This document shows positions 1 through 7,970 of a stretch of DNA of 64,000 bases, piece after piece (within the stretch, counting starts at the first letter, position 1; the number at the start of each line of letters is the position of its first letter). The stretch is from contig DWYM01000019.1 of NCBI GenBank assembly GCA_019118665.1, forward strand, positions 1 to 64,000. The letters are read 5' to 3'. The position numbers and the translations under genes were made by a program. Source of the stretch: Candidatus Mediterraneibacter intestinipullorum. Lineage in GTDB: Bacteria; Bacillota; Clostridia; Lachnospirales; Lachnospiraceae. The notes beneath the pieces are model-generated. The model had not been told where the DNA came from and searched no databases. It worked only from the letters and a program-made list of their open reading frames with translations.

Positions 1-1322
1 AGAGAGCGGATCTCGAAGATGCGGTATATAAGACAAAGAAGGAAAAATATAAGGCGGTCGTGGAAGAAGTGAAGAGGGCTCACGCCACGGGACAGCCTGT
101 GCTTGTCGGTACGATCACGATCGAGGTTTCAGAGCTCTTAAGCGGCATGCTGAAAAAGGAAGGCATCAAACACAACGTGCTGAACGCGAAATACCATGAG
201 CAGGAAGCAGCCATCGTTGCTGACGCCGGACTTCACGGCGCGGTCACGATCGCGACAAACATGGCGGGACGTGGTACGGATATCAAGCTGGACGATGACG
301 CCAGGGCGGCAGGAGGACTGAAGATCATCGGTACAGAGCGCCATGAGTCCAGACGTATCGACAATCAGCTCCGCGGGCGTTCCGGACGTCAGGGAGATCC
401 GGGGGAATCCCGCTTCTATATTTCGCTTGAGGACGACCTGCTCAGACTGTTCGGCTCCGAGCGCCTGATGGGAGTGTTTAATGCCCTTGGAGTCGGCGAT
501 GGGGAGCAGATCGAGCATAAGATGCTTTCCAACGCGATCGAGACCGCGCAGAAGAAACTGGAGATCAACAACTTCGGAATCCGCAAGAACCTCCTGGAGT
601 ATGACCAGGTCATGAATGAGCAGAGGGAGATCATTTACGGAGAGAGACGCCGTGTGCTTGACGGTGAGAGTATGCGTGATACGATCTACAACATGATCAC
701 AGAGTATGTGGAAAATACCACGGACCGTTTCGCTTCGCCGGAGGCAGATGCGGAAGGGTGGGATATCAAAGGTCTGGACGTGAATCTCCACAGTGTGATC
801 CCCATGATGGAACTCCCATCCGCTGAGGAGTGCCAGGATATGCGTCAGAAAGAGCTGAAGCATCTTTTAAAAGAGCGCGCTGTGAAAGCGTATGAGGCGA
901 AAGAGGCAGAGTTCCCGGAGGCAGAACAGATCCGTGAGATCGAGCGAGTCGTCCTTTTAAAGGTCATTGACGCAAGGTGGATGGATCACATCGATGATAT
1001 GGATCAGCTCCGCCAGGGCATCGGTCTCCAGGCTTACGGACAGAGAGATCCGCTGGTAGAGTACAAGATGACAGGATATAACATGTTCGGAGAGATGACG
1101 GACATGATCGCGGAGACAACAATCCGTACCCTGTTCAATATCCGTGTTGAGCAGAAGGTAGAGAGAGAGGAAGTCGCGAAGGTGACCGGCACGAACAAGG
1201 ATGATACTTCAGTGCGCGCGCCGAAGAAACGTGAGGATAAGAAAGTCTATCCGAATGACCCATGCCCATGCGGAAGCGGAAAGAAGTACAAACAGTGCTG
1301 CGGCAGGAAGAAGATCGGGTAA
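1..1322 (+). CDS. secA: Protein translocase subunit SecA, C-terminal part (5' end outside window)
   Basis: SecA is the cytoplasmic ATPase motor that drives preproteins through SecYEG. Only the C-terminal half is in the window; the frame is open from base 3 and the ATG at 60 in the ORF track is internal. Visible are the second motor domain (MAGRGTDIKL, then the arginine finger region QLRGRSGRQGDPG), the helical scaffold and wing, and the C-terminal zinc-binding tail CPCGSGKKYKQCCG, which in this family contacts SecB or ribosomes. The stop is at 1320-1322, 36 bp before prfB, an arrangement common in Firmicutes. The product is clear; only the true start is unknown. Confidence 0.97.
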   Translation, partial: RADLEDAVYKTKKEKYKAVVEEVKRAHATGQPVLVGTITIEVSELLSGMLKKEGIKHNVLNAKYHEQEAAIVADAGLHGAVTIATNMAGRGTDIKLDDDARAAGGLKIIGTERHESRRIDNQLRGRSGRQGDPGESRFYISLEDDLLRLFGSERLMGVFNALGVGDGEQIEHKMLSNAIETAQKKLEINNFGIRKNLLEYDQVMNEQREIIYGERRRVLDGESMRDTIYNMITEYVENTTDRFASPEADAEGWDIKGLDVNLHSVIPMMELPSAEECQDMRQKELKHLLKERAVKAYEAKEAEFPEAEQIREIERVVLLKVIDARWMDHIDDMDQLRQGIGLQAYGQRDPLVEYKMTGYNMFGEMTDMIAETTIRTLFNIRVEQKVEREEVAKVTGTNKDDTSVRAPKKREDKKVYPNDPCPCGSGKKYKQCCGRKKIG

Positions 1323-1358
1323 AAACAAAATTAAAAATAAATGAAAGAGGTGAATAAG

Positions 1359-2478
1359 GTGGTTTTATTAGATGAATTGAAGTCAAGACTGACAGCCTAT
1401 GAAGAGCCGCTGAAAGATCTGAGGGATTCACTTTGACCTGGCGTCAAAGAAATTAAGAGTGGAAGAACTCCAGAAACGCCTGGAGGAGCCCGGGTTCTGG
1501 GACGACCCGGAAACATCCCAGCAGGTGATGAAGGAATTAAAAGGGCTTCAGGACTCGGTCAAAGAGATAGAGAAGCTGTATTCTGATCATGAAGATATGC
1601 TCCTTCTCATTGAGATGAGCGAGGAAGAAGCAGATGAGGATACCGTACAGGAAATCGAAGAGGGACTGAATGTTTTCGAGGAGAAATTTGAAGAGCTTCG
1701 CATCAGCACTCTGCTGACCGGACCCTATGACAGGGACAATGCGATCGTGACGCTCCACGCCGGGGCAGGAGGCACAGAATCCTGTGACTGGGCAGGTATG
1801 CTGTACCGCATGTACACCCGGTGGGCTGAGAAAAAGGGCTATGATGTGGAAGTCCTTGACTATCTGGAAGGAGATGTCGCAGGCATCAAGGGTGTGACTT
1901 TTGAAGTAAAGGGAGAGAATGCCTATGGGTATCTGCGGTCGGAAAAGGGAGTACACCGCCTTGTCCGCATCTCGCCTTTTAACGCGGCAGGCAAACGCCA
2001 GACATCGTTTGCATCCTGCGATGTGATACCGGATATCGAGGAAGATATTGATATCGAGATCAATGATGACGATCTGAAGATCGACACATATCGTTCCAGT
2101 GGAGCGGGCGGACAGCATATCAACAAGACTTCGTCCGCAGTGCGCATCACCCATCTCCCGACAGGGATCGTGGTACAGTGTCAGAATGAGCGTTCACAGC
2201 ACATGAACAAGGATAAGGCAATGCAGATGTTAAAGTCCAAGCTGTATCTGATGAAACAGCAGGAACAGGCTGAAAAAATGTCTGATATCCGCGGTGAAGT
2301 GCGGGATATCAATTTTGGCAGTCAGATCCGGTCCTATGTGATGCAGCCTTATACACTGGTAAAAGACCACAGGACAAATGCAGAGGTAAGCAATGTAAAC
2401 GGAGTCATGGATGGAAATATCGATCCGTTTATCAACGCGTATCTGAGCGCAAACACACAGCAGGCGCCCGAGCAGTAA
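1359..2478 (+). CDS. prfB: Peptide chain release factor 2 (RF2), made by programmed +1 frameshift
   Basis: RF2 ends translation at UGA and UAA. The ORF track gives only the long second frame from 1459. The gene starts upstream: GTG at 1359, six bases after a GAGGTG ribosome-binding site, opens a 25-codon frame ending CTT TGA C (1431-1437). A +1 slip there joins GAC at 1435 to the main frame and gives 372 residues, the usual RF2 length. The main frame carries the stop-codon-reading SPF tripeptide (RISPFNAAGKR) and the catalytic GGQ (SSGAGGQHINK). The frameshift is autoregulatory in this family: when RF2 is scarce the ribosome pauses at UGA and slips. The gene sits between secA and hom. Confidence 0.95.
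1425..1437 (+). promoter_or_regulatory. prfB: prfB programmed +1 frameshift site
   Basis: The bases GAT TCA CTT TGA C form the classic RF2 slip site: a CUU codon followed by UGA and C. An AGGGA stretch at 1422-1426 lies just upstream and can act as the internal Shine-Dalgarno stimulator, as AGGGGG does in E. coli. Reading before the site gives LRDSL and after the +1 slip gives DLASKK, a junction typical of RF2 proteins. Confidence 0.93.
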
Positions 2479-2531
2479 GCCGGGAGCCTGTTTCGGCTAC
2501 TATCAAACAAAGAACAGAAAGGAAGAGAGCA

Positions 2532-3749
2532 ATGGTAAATATAGCAGTAATGGGATATGGTACAGTAGGATCAGGAGTGGTGGAAGTGATCAACACCAAC
2601 GTCGACATCATCAACCAGCGGGCAGGGGATGAGATCAATATAAAATATGTGCTCGATCTCAGGGATTTTCCCGGAGATCCGGTCCAGGAAAAGATCGTTC
2701 ACGACGTAGATGAGATCATCAATGACCCGGAGATCCGGATCGTGGTCGAGGTTATGGGAGGGATCGAGCCCGCATACACTTTTGTGAAAAAGTGTCTGGA
2801 AGCCGGCAAGAGTGTTGTCACATCCAATAAAGCCCTCGTTGCGAAACATGGGGCAGAGCTGCTTTCCATTGCAAGAGAAAGAGAGCTGAACTTCCTTTTT
2901 GAGGCGAGCGTGGGCGGCGGGATTCCTATCATCCGTGCCCTGAATTCCAGTCTGACAGCCGACAGGATCGAGGAGATCACAGGTATCCTGAACGGAACGA
3001 CAAATTATATGCTCACCAAGATGTTCTATGAAGGCGCCGACTATGACGAGGTGCTCAAAGAGGCGCAGGACAATGGTTACGCGGAACGCAATCCGGAGGC
3101 TGATGTGGAAGGATATGACGCATGCCGGAAGATCGCCATCCTCTCTTCCCTGATTTCCGGCCAGCAGGTGGATTTTGAAGATATCTATACGGAGGGGATC
3201 ACCAGGATCACTAAGGAGGATATGCTGTATGCCAAAAAGATGGGCATGGCCATCAAGCTGCTGGCATCCAGCAAACGTCACGGTGACCACCTTCACGCCA
3301 TCGTAGCTCCGGCTCTTCTGCGCAAGGGGCATCCGCTCTGCAGTGTGGACGGTGTGTTCAACGCGGTGTTTGTCCACGGAAATGTACTGGGGGACGCAAT
3401 GTTCTACGGAAGCGGCGCGGGCAAGCTTCCCACAGCAAGCGCGGTCGTTGCGGATGTTGTGGACGCGGCAAAGCATCTCCACAGAAATATCATGACCATG
3501 TGGAAGAGCGAGAAGCTGGAACTTCTTCCGATCGAAGATACGGTCAGGACCTTCCTTGTCCGTATGTCCGGTGACGCGGACGCGCGCCGCGGGGAAGTGG
3601 AAAAACTGTTCGGTGATGTACAGATCATCCAGGTGGACGGCCTTGACGGTGAATTCGGCTTTGTGACCCCGGAGATGACAGAGGGCGAATATGCTCGGAA
3701 AGCGGCGGAGGCAGAGGGAATCCTGCACATGATCCGCATTGAGGAATAG
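2532..3749 (+). CDS. hom: Homoserine dehydrogenase
   Basis: Homoserine dehydrogenase reduces aspartate semialdehyde to homoserine with NAD(P)H, the branch point to threonine and methionine. The 405-residue protein opens with a Rossmann nucleotide site (GYGTVGSG, residues 8-15). The substrate and catalytic region follows (TSNKALVAKHG, then GILNGTTNYMLTKM and AYGERNPEADVEG-like YAERNPEADVEG). The C-terminal 70 or so residues read as an ACT regulatory domain (FLVRMSGDADARRG), the usual site of threonine feedback. The start ATG at 2532 follows AAAGGAAGAG. The gene is followed after 76 bp by the apgM-like gene, which probably takes its product to the next step. Confidence 0.95.
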   Translation: MVNIAVMGYGTVGSGVVEVINTNVDIINQRAGDEINIKYVLDLRDFPGDPVQEKIVHDVDEIINDPEIRIVVEVMGGIEPAYTFVKKCLEAGKSVVTSNKALVAKHGAELLSIARERELNFLFEASVGGGIPIIRALNSSLTADRIEEITGILNGTTNYMLTKMFYEGADYDEVLKEAQDNGYAERNPEADVEGYDACRKIAILSSLISGQQVDFEDIYTEGITRITKEDMLYAKKMGMAIKLLASSKRHGDHLHAIVAPALLRKGHPLCSVDGVFNAVFVHGNVLGDAMFYGSGAGKLPTASAVVADVVDAAKHLHRNIMTMWKSEKLELLPIEDTVRTFLVRMSGDADARRGEVEKLFGDVQIIQVDGLDGEFGFVTPEMTEGEYARKAAEAEGILHMIRIEE

Positions 3750-3825
3750 ATCAAACACAGGCCGCAGAGGATGGCGGCAATGGATCCAGCAGGCAGGACG
3801 TACTGACAGGGAGGGTGTACTGAAA

Positions 3826-5028
3826 ATGAAATATATCGTGATCTTGTGCGATGGGATGGCGGATGAACCGCTGGAAGGGTTAGGCGGCAAAACTCCGCTG
3901 GAAGCTGCACAGACAAAAAATATGGACCGTCTGGCTGAAAAAGCAGAGATCGGAATGGTATGCACTGTGCCGGAGGACATGGCTCCGGGAAGCGACACGG
4001 CGAACCTGTCAGTGATCGGTTATGATCCGAAAAAATATTATTCCGGGCGTTCTCCCCTGGAGGCTCTGAGCATCGGGGCGGAAATGGACGAGAAGGACGT
4101 GTCCTTCCGCTGCAACCTTGTCACTTTGACAGAGGAGCAGGACAGATATGAAGACCGGGTGATCCTGGATCACAGCTCGGGGGAAATTTCCACAAAGGAG
4201 GCTGCCGATCTGCTGGAAGCGCTCAGAGAAGGCCTGAAGCGGGAAGGGTATACTTTCTACGCGGGCACCAGTTACCGGCATCTTCTCATCCAGAAAGAGG
4301 GAAAAGTGGTCGATCTGACCGCGCCTCATGATATCCTTACAAAACGGATCGGGGAATATCTGCCGGAAGACCCGGTGCTCCGCGATATGGTGGTCAGAAG
4401 CTACGATATCTTAAAAGATCATCCCATCAACGTGCGGCGCCGAAAAGAAGGTAAGAATCCAGCCAATTCCGCCTGGTTCTGGGGAGCGGGCACGCGCCCG
4501 GCGCTGACTTCCTTTGAAGAGAAAAACGGTGTGAAGGGCGCCATGATCTCAGCGGTCGATCTGCTGAAAGGGATCGCAGTGGGAGCCGGGATGCACAATG
4601 TCATTGTGGAGGGCGCGAACGGCGGACTTCACACGAATTATGCGGGTAAGGCGCATGCCGCAGTAAAAGCCCTGACAGAAGACGGCTATGATTTTGTGTA
4701 TGTACATATTGAAGCTGCCGATGAAATGGGACATCAGGGAAGCGCAGAGGATAAGATAAGGGCCATTGAATACATCGATGATCAGGTGATCGGACCAGTG
4801 GCGGAGGCGCTCCGGGCAGCGGGAGCTGATTTCAGGATGCTGATCCTGCCGGACCATCCCACTCCTGTAAGAGTGCGCACCCACACAGCCGATCCTGTAC
4901 CGTATCTGCTGTATGACAGTACAAGGCCAGCGGAAGGATGCAGCACATACTGCGAAAAAACAGGACAGGAGAGTGGGAGGCTCCTGGAAGAAGGATATCG
5001 GCTTATAGATTACCTTCTGGAAAAATAA
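3826..5028 (+). CDS. ApgM-family phosphotransferase, probable alternative homoserine kinase
   Basis: This is a 400-residue member of the alkaline phosphatase-like superfamily, in the cofactor-independent phosphoglycerate mutase (ApgM) branch. It shows the metal and nucleophile motifs of the fold: CDGMADEPL near the N-terminus, PGSDTANLSVIGYDP with the catalytic Ser, HIEAADEMGHQG, and LPDHPTPVRVRTHT. The start is ATG 3826, nine bases after GGGAGGGTG; the ORF-track start at 3739 overlaps hom and lacks support. Position straight after hom matters. A subgroup of this family has been proposed as the homoserine kinase of species without ThrB (model name recalled: proposed homoserine kinase). I infer that role here; phosphoglycerate mutase is the alternative. 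Confidence 0.85.
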   Translation: MKYIVILCDGMADEPLEGLGGKTPLEAAQTKNMDRLAEKAEIGMVCTVPEDMAPGSDTANLSVIGYDPKKYYSGRSPLEALSIGAEMDEKDVSFRCNLVTLTEEQDRYEDRVILDHSSGEISTKEAADLLEALREGLKREGYTFYAGTSYRHLLIQKEGKVVDLTAPHDILTKRIGEYLPEDPVLRDMVVRSYDILKDHPINVRRRKEGKNPANSAWFWGAGTRPALTSFEEKNGVKGAMISAVDLLKGIAVGAGMHNVIVEGANGGLHTNYAGKAHAAVKALTEDGYDFVYVHIEAADEMGHQGSAEDKIRAIEYIDDQVIGPVAEALRAAGADFRMLILPDHPTPVRVRTHTADPVPYLLYDSTRPAEGCSTYCEKTGQESGRLLEEGYRLIDYLLEK

Positions 5029-5511
5029 ATCTGAATTTATTTCAGGAACTGCCTGCACATCAAGCGCCCGAAAACCGCCGGTTATTTCAGGACATATTCG
5101 CGGCGGGCGGAAATGTGGCTCAGGTTCCGGTTCCACAATTTGGGAAAGACATAAAAGGAATGGAGTGCGGCTAATCCTTTAAGTCTTTCCATCAAATTGC
5201 TCCAAGTCACCGCCGCCACATCCCCGTCCGCTGCGAAAGACACTTGAAATAGGGCGGTTTTCTAAGTTCCTCCGAATTTGACGAGAGATCTCCGACTTGA
5301 GCAAAACCAGAAAACAGCGGAGCACCTTTTCGAACGTCTTTCAGCGCGGGGGTATGGCTGGCTGAGGTGACTTCGGATTTTTTAGTTTTACTTTCCTCGT
5401 GGAGCGGAGCTGAAGCCAGCCATACCCCCGCGCTGAATACGTCTTAGATATTACGTTCCGAGGATTTCGGACGCTTTGATTAAGTCAAAGATCTCCGGCA
5501 AATACAGATTC
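5027..5511. repeat. Long imperfect inverted-repeat element, copy 1
   Basis: The whole gap between the convergent apgM-like gene and azlD is filled by a non-coding element that recurs at 22067-22513. The left end reads AAATCTGAATTT (5027-5038, starting inside the apgM stop codon). The right end is its near inverse AAATACAGATT (5500-5510), and azlD's own stop codon begins at 5510. Inside, the arms pair over more than 100 bp: for example the stretch with GAAATGTGGC near 5110 faces CGCCACATCCCC near 5215. Blocks shared exactly with copy 2 include GGGAAAGACATAAAAGGAAT (5142-5161) and CTCCAAGTCACCGCCGCCAC. There is no ORF of its own and no transposase. It could be a MITE-like element or a two-way terminator. 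Confidence 0.8.
5340..5437. repeat. Perfect 24-bp inverted repeat nested in element copy 1
   Basis: Arms 5340-5363 (TTCAGCGCGGGGGTATGGCT...) and 5414-5437 are exact reverse complements over 24 bp, separated by 50 bp that include TTTTTTAGTTTTACTTT. Copy 2 of the element lacks this hairpin but has a different one at its centre. It looks like a second palindromic unit inserted within the first. Confidence 0.85.
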
Positions 5512-5836
5512 AGAACACGAACTGCACCAGCAGCATGTAGCATATCGTCCCTCCTGCGATCGACAGCAGCATCTGACGTTTCCACAGATGGAGGACAATG
5601 ACAAGCACAATGGCGATCAGTTCGGGGACGCCGCGGCTGCCTGTGAAAAGGCTTACGTTTTTCAGGCAGTAGATGATAAGAAGTCCAAAGACTGCCGGGG
5701 GAAGGGCTTTTCCCAGGTACTGGATATATTTTGGCGTCGGCCTGCCTGCCGGAAATATGAGGAAGGGCAGGAAACGGGTCAGCATGGTGGCCAGGACCAC
5801 CATCGCAACGGTTATGATCTGCTGGGTCAGCGTCAT
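5510..5836 (-). CDS. azlD: AzlD family branched-chain amino acid exporter subunit
   Basis: AzlD is the small membrane subunit that works with AzlC to export branched-chain amino acids and their analogues. The 108-residue protein is almost all hydrophobic, with about four membrane spans ([20 protein letters not shown] near the start, then [26 protein letters not shown] and the C-terminal span). The motif [10 protein letters not shown] is typical. Its ATG at 5836 overlaps the azlC stop codon as ATGA, so the two were one operon. Because azlC upstream is broken, AzlD may be without a partner. Its stop codon overlaps the terminus of the repeat element. Confidence 0.9.
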   Translation of the reverse strand: MTLTQQIITVAMVVLATMLTRFLPFLIFPAGRPTPKYIQYLGKALPPAVFGLLIIYCLKNVSLFTGSRGVPELIAIVLVIVLHLWKRQMLLSIAGGTICYMLLVQFVF

Positions 5837-6651
5837 GACTGCTCACCACCTTTCCCGGTTTTTTTGCCATCGTTTGATATGTGCCCTGTATCCGCGTGGG
5901 ATGCTTTGCTTCCGGGCAGCGCCGGGCCGGATGCCGGACCTTTGATCCGCTTTTCGAGAGGAGATCTGATCATGGTGAGAACGGCCGGGATCACCAGCAT
6001 TGACGGTATGATGAAATTATCTGCTCCGAACGCGGTCAGGCAGAGCAGGGAGAGGGCAAGACCGAGAAGAGAACTCACATGGTTTTTCTCCGTCAGCCAC
6101 AGTTCAAGGAAGATCACCACAAACATGGCGGTCATCACAAAATCCAGCCCCTCCGTGTCAAAATGGATCAGAGAGCCGAAGATACCGCCCAGGGTGGAGC
6201 CTGAAAACCAGTAAAAGTGGTTCAGCATGGTCACAAAGAACATAAACCAGCCCTTATCAACGTCCCTGGGGATGCTGGCAGTGTAGTTGATGGAGAAGCT
6301 CTCGTCACACATGCCGTAGATAAGGTAAAAAGACCGTCATCCGTAGCCCCGGTATTTTTCCAGCATGGAGATGCCGTAGAACAGATGCCGGGCATTGATC
6401 ATGAGGGCCATGGCAAATGCCTGCAAGGGATTGAACGCCCCAAGCAGGAGATTCACGGTTACAAATTCTATGCTCCCTGCAAAGATCGTGATGCTCATGA
6501 GCATAGGGTAAATAAAAGAAAATCCCGACACATTCATATAAATGCCATATGTGAGTCCCAGAAACCAGAAGCCGGCAAAAATGGGGAGCGTGTGGGGAAA
6601 GGCCGCGCGAAAAGCGCGGAGTATCTCTCTTCGTCTTTCAATCTCTGCAAT
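5833..6651 (-). pseudogene. azlC: AzlC family branched-chain amino acid exporter, broken by in-frame TGA
   Basis: AzlC is the large subunit of the AzlCD exporter. Two same-frame ORFs (6337-6951 and 5833-6312, minus strand) together read as a full AzlC: FRAAFPHTLPIFAGFWFLGL at the start, ARHLFYGISMLEKYRGYG, then a single TGA at 6337-6339, then RSFYLIYGMCDESFSIN and FVTMLNHFYWFSGSTLGGI. No frameshift is needed, only one stop codon in place of a residue. The gene also seems to have lost its start: homology begins at about AEIERRRE (6648), where an ATG would be expected but ATT stands (6649-6651). Beyond that the strand belongs to the amylase. Read-through is possible but unlikely; I call it a pseudogene. 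Confidence 0.82.
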
Positions 6652-7944
6652 GGTGAGCCGGAGAAGAATGGGCCGGATGTCCTGCCCTGGCAGACAGGCC
6701 CGGTGACAAATAAGGAAAAATATGGGGGAGATCTGGAAGGGATCTGCAGCAGGCTTTCCTATCTTGCAGAGCTTGGGATCACAGGGATTTATCTCACGCC
6801 CATCATGGAGGCGGAGACGAACCATAAATATGACACCACAGACTATACGAAGATCGATCCTTCTTTTGGTGATGAGGCTGCCATGAAAAGGCTTGTGTCC
6901 GAGGCGCATGAGAAGGGGATCCGGGTGATGGTGGACGCTGTGTTCAATCACTGCGGAAGGAAGTTCGCACCCTGGCTGGATGTGCAGGAAAAGGGGCGGG
7001 ATTCAGAATATGCGGACTGGTTTATGGTACAGGACTGGTCCGATATCAGCAAGCATGAAAATACGAGAGACGGAAGGTTCTATTCATTTGCTTTTTCAGA
7101 CCGGATGCCAAAGCTGAATACAAATAATGAAGATGTGATCCGCTATTTCATCGGGGTGTGCGAAGGATGGATCCGGAAGTATGACATTGACGGTATCCGT
7201 TTTGACGTAGGAAATGAGGTGTCCCACCGGTTCCTAAAGAAAATGAGGGAGCGGTTAAAGCGTCTTGCTCCGGACATCTATCTTCTGGGCGAGATCTGGC
7301 ATGACGCGAGCCAGTGGCTGGCGGGAGATGAGTATGACTCTGTCATGAACTATCCGCTCATGAGCGGCATTCATGATTATTTTCTGGATGGCTCTGTGGA
7401 TAAAAATGAATTTGAATATATGGTGAACCGCTGCTATACAATGTATATGCAGCAGAACAACAATGTACTTTTTAATCTGCTGGATTCCCATGACACAGAG
7501 CGGTTGATGAACCGTTTCCATGACCTGGATATTTTTTATCAGCAGCTTGCTGTCCTCTTCACCCTGCCGGGAAGCACCTGTATTTATTATGGTACGGAGA
7601 TCGCCATGGAAGGCGGATTTGACCCCGACTGCCGTCGCTGTATGCCATGGAGTGAGATCGAGGCGGGAAAGTACCGGGAACGGATCAGGCAGATGCAGTC
7701 CCTGATCCATATGCGCAAGTCAGAGGAGGCGTGCCGGAGCCTGCATTTCTATTTCCCGAACACAATTGAGAACAGGCGGTGCATAGAATATATCAAGCTG
7801 GACTCCTCAGGCAGGAAGATGGAGGTCCTGGTGAACTGTTCTGACGAAGACGTGCAGGCCGGGACGAGAGGGGAGATCCTGTTTGAGCGGAATTTCGCAG
7901 ATGGGGTCCTGAAGCCAAAAGGGACGCTGATCCGAAAGATATGA
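6646..7944 (+). pseudogene. GH13 alpha-amylase (neopullulanase/maltogenic amylase type), 5' end missing
   Basis: This is a cytoplasmic-type GH13 enzyme acting on maltodextrins. Recognisable sequence starts at CNGEPEKNGPDVLPW and runs through GGDLEGICSRLSYLAELGIT, the nucleophile region GIRFDVGNEV, the acid/base region LLGEIWHD and the third acid in LLDSHDTERL. The family normally has an N-terminal starch-binding module and a first barrel strand (a YQIFPERF-like motif) before this point. Both are absent. The long ORF from 6217 upstream of 6646 is antisense azlC sequence. No start codon with a ribosome-binding site lies near the junction. The stop overlaps the possible upstream start (7941) of the next glucosidase gene. 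The catalytic acids are intact, so the loss is recent or reflects an assembly join. Confidence 0.75.
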
Positions 7945-7970
7945 TAACAGAGAGAAATGAGGACGAAAGT

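Noticed and set aside
2571-3998. 475-residue minus-strand ORF opposite hom
   Set aside because: It is a shadow ORF caused by GC-rich codon use; no family similarity, and hom on the other strand is certain.
4938-5174. 78-residue ORF running from apgM into the repeat element
   Set aside because: It starts inside apgM in another frame and the rest is repeat sequence.
5027-5511. CRISPR array or tandem repeat array in the apgM-azlD gap
   Set aside because: The repeats are inverted, not regularly spaced direct repeats, and there are no spacers or cas genes.
6217-6645. ORF-track extension of the amylase back to 6217
   Set aside because: This part is antisense to clear AzlC coding sequence and has no GH13 similarity or ribosome-binding site.
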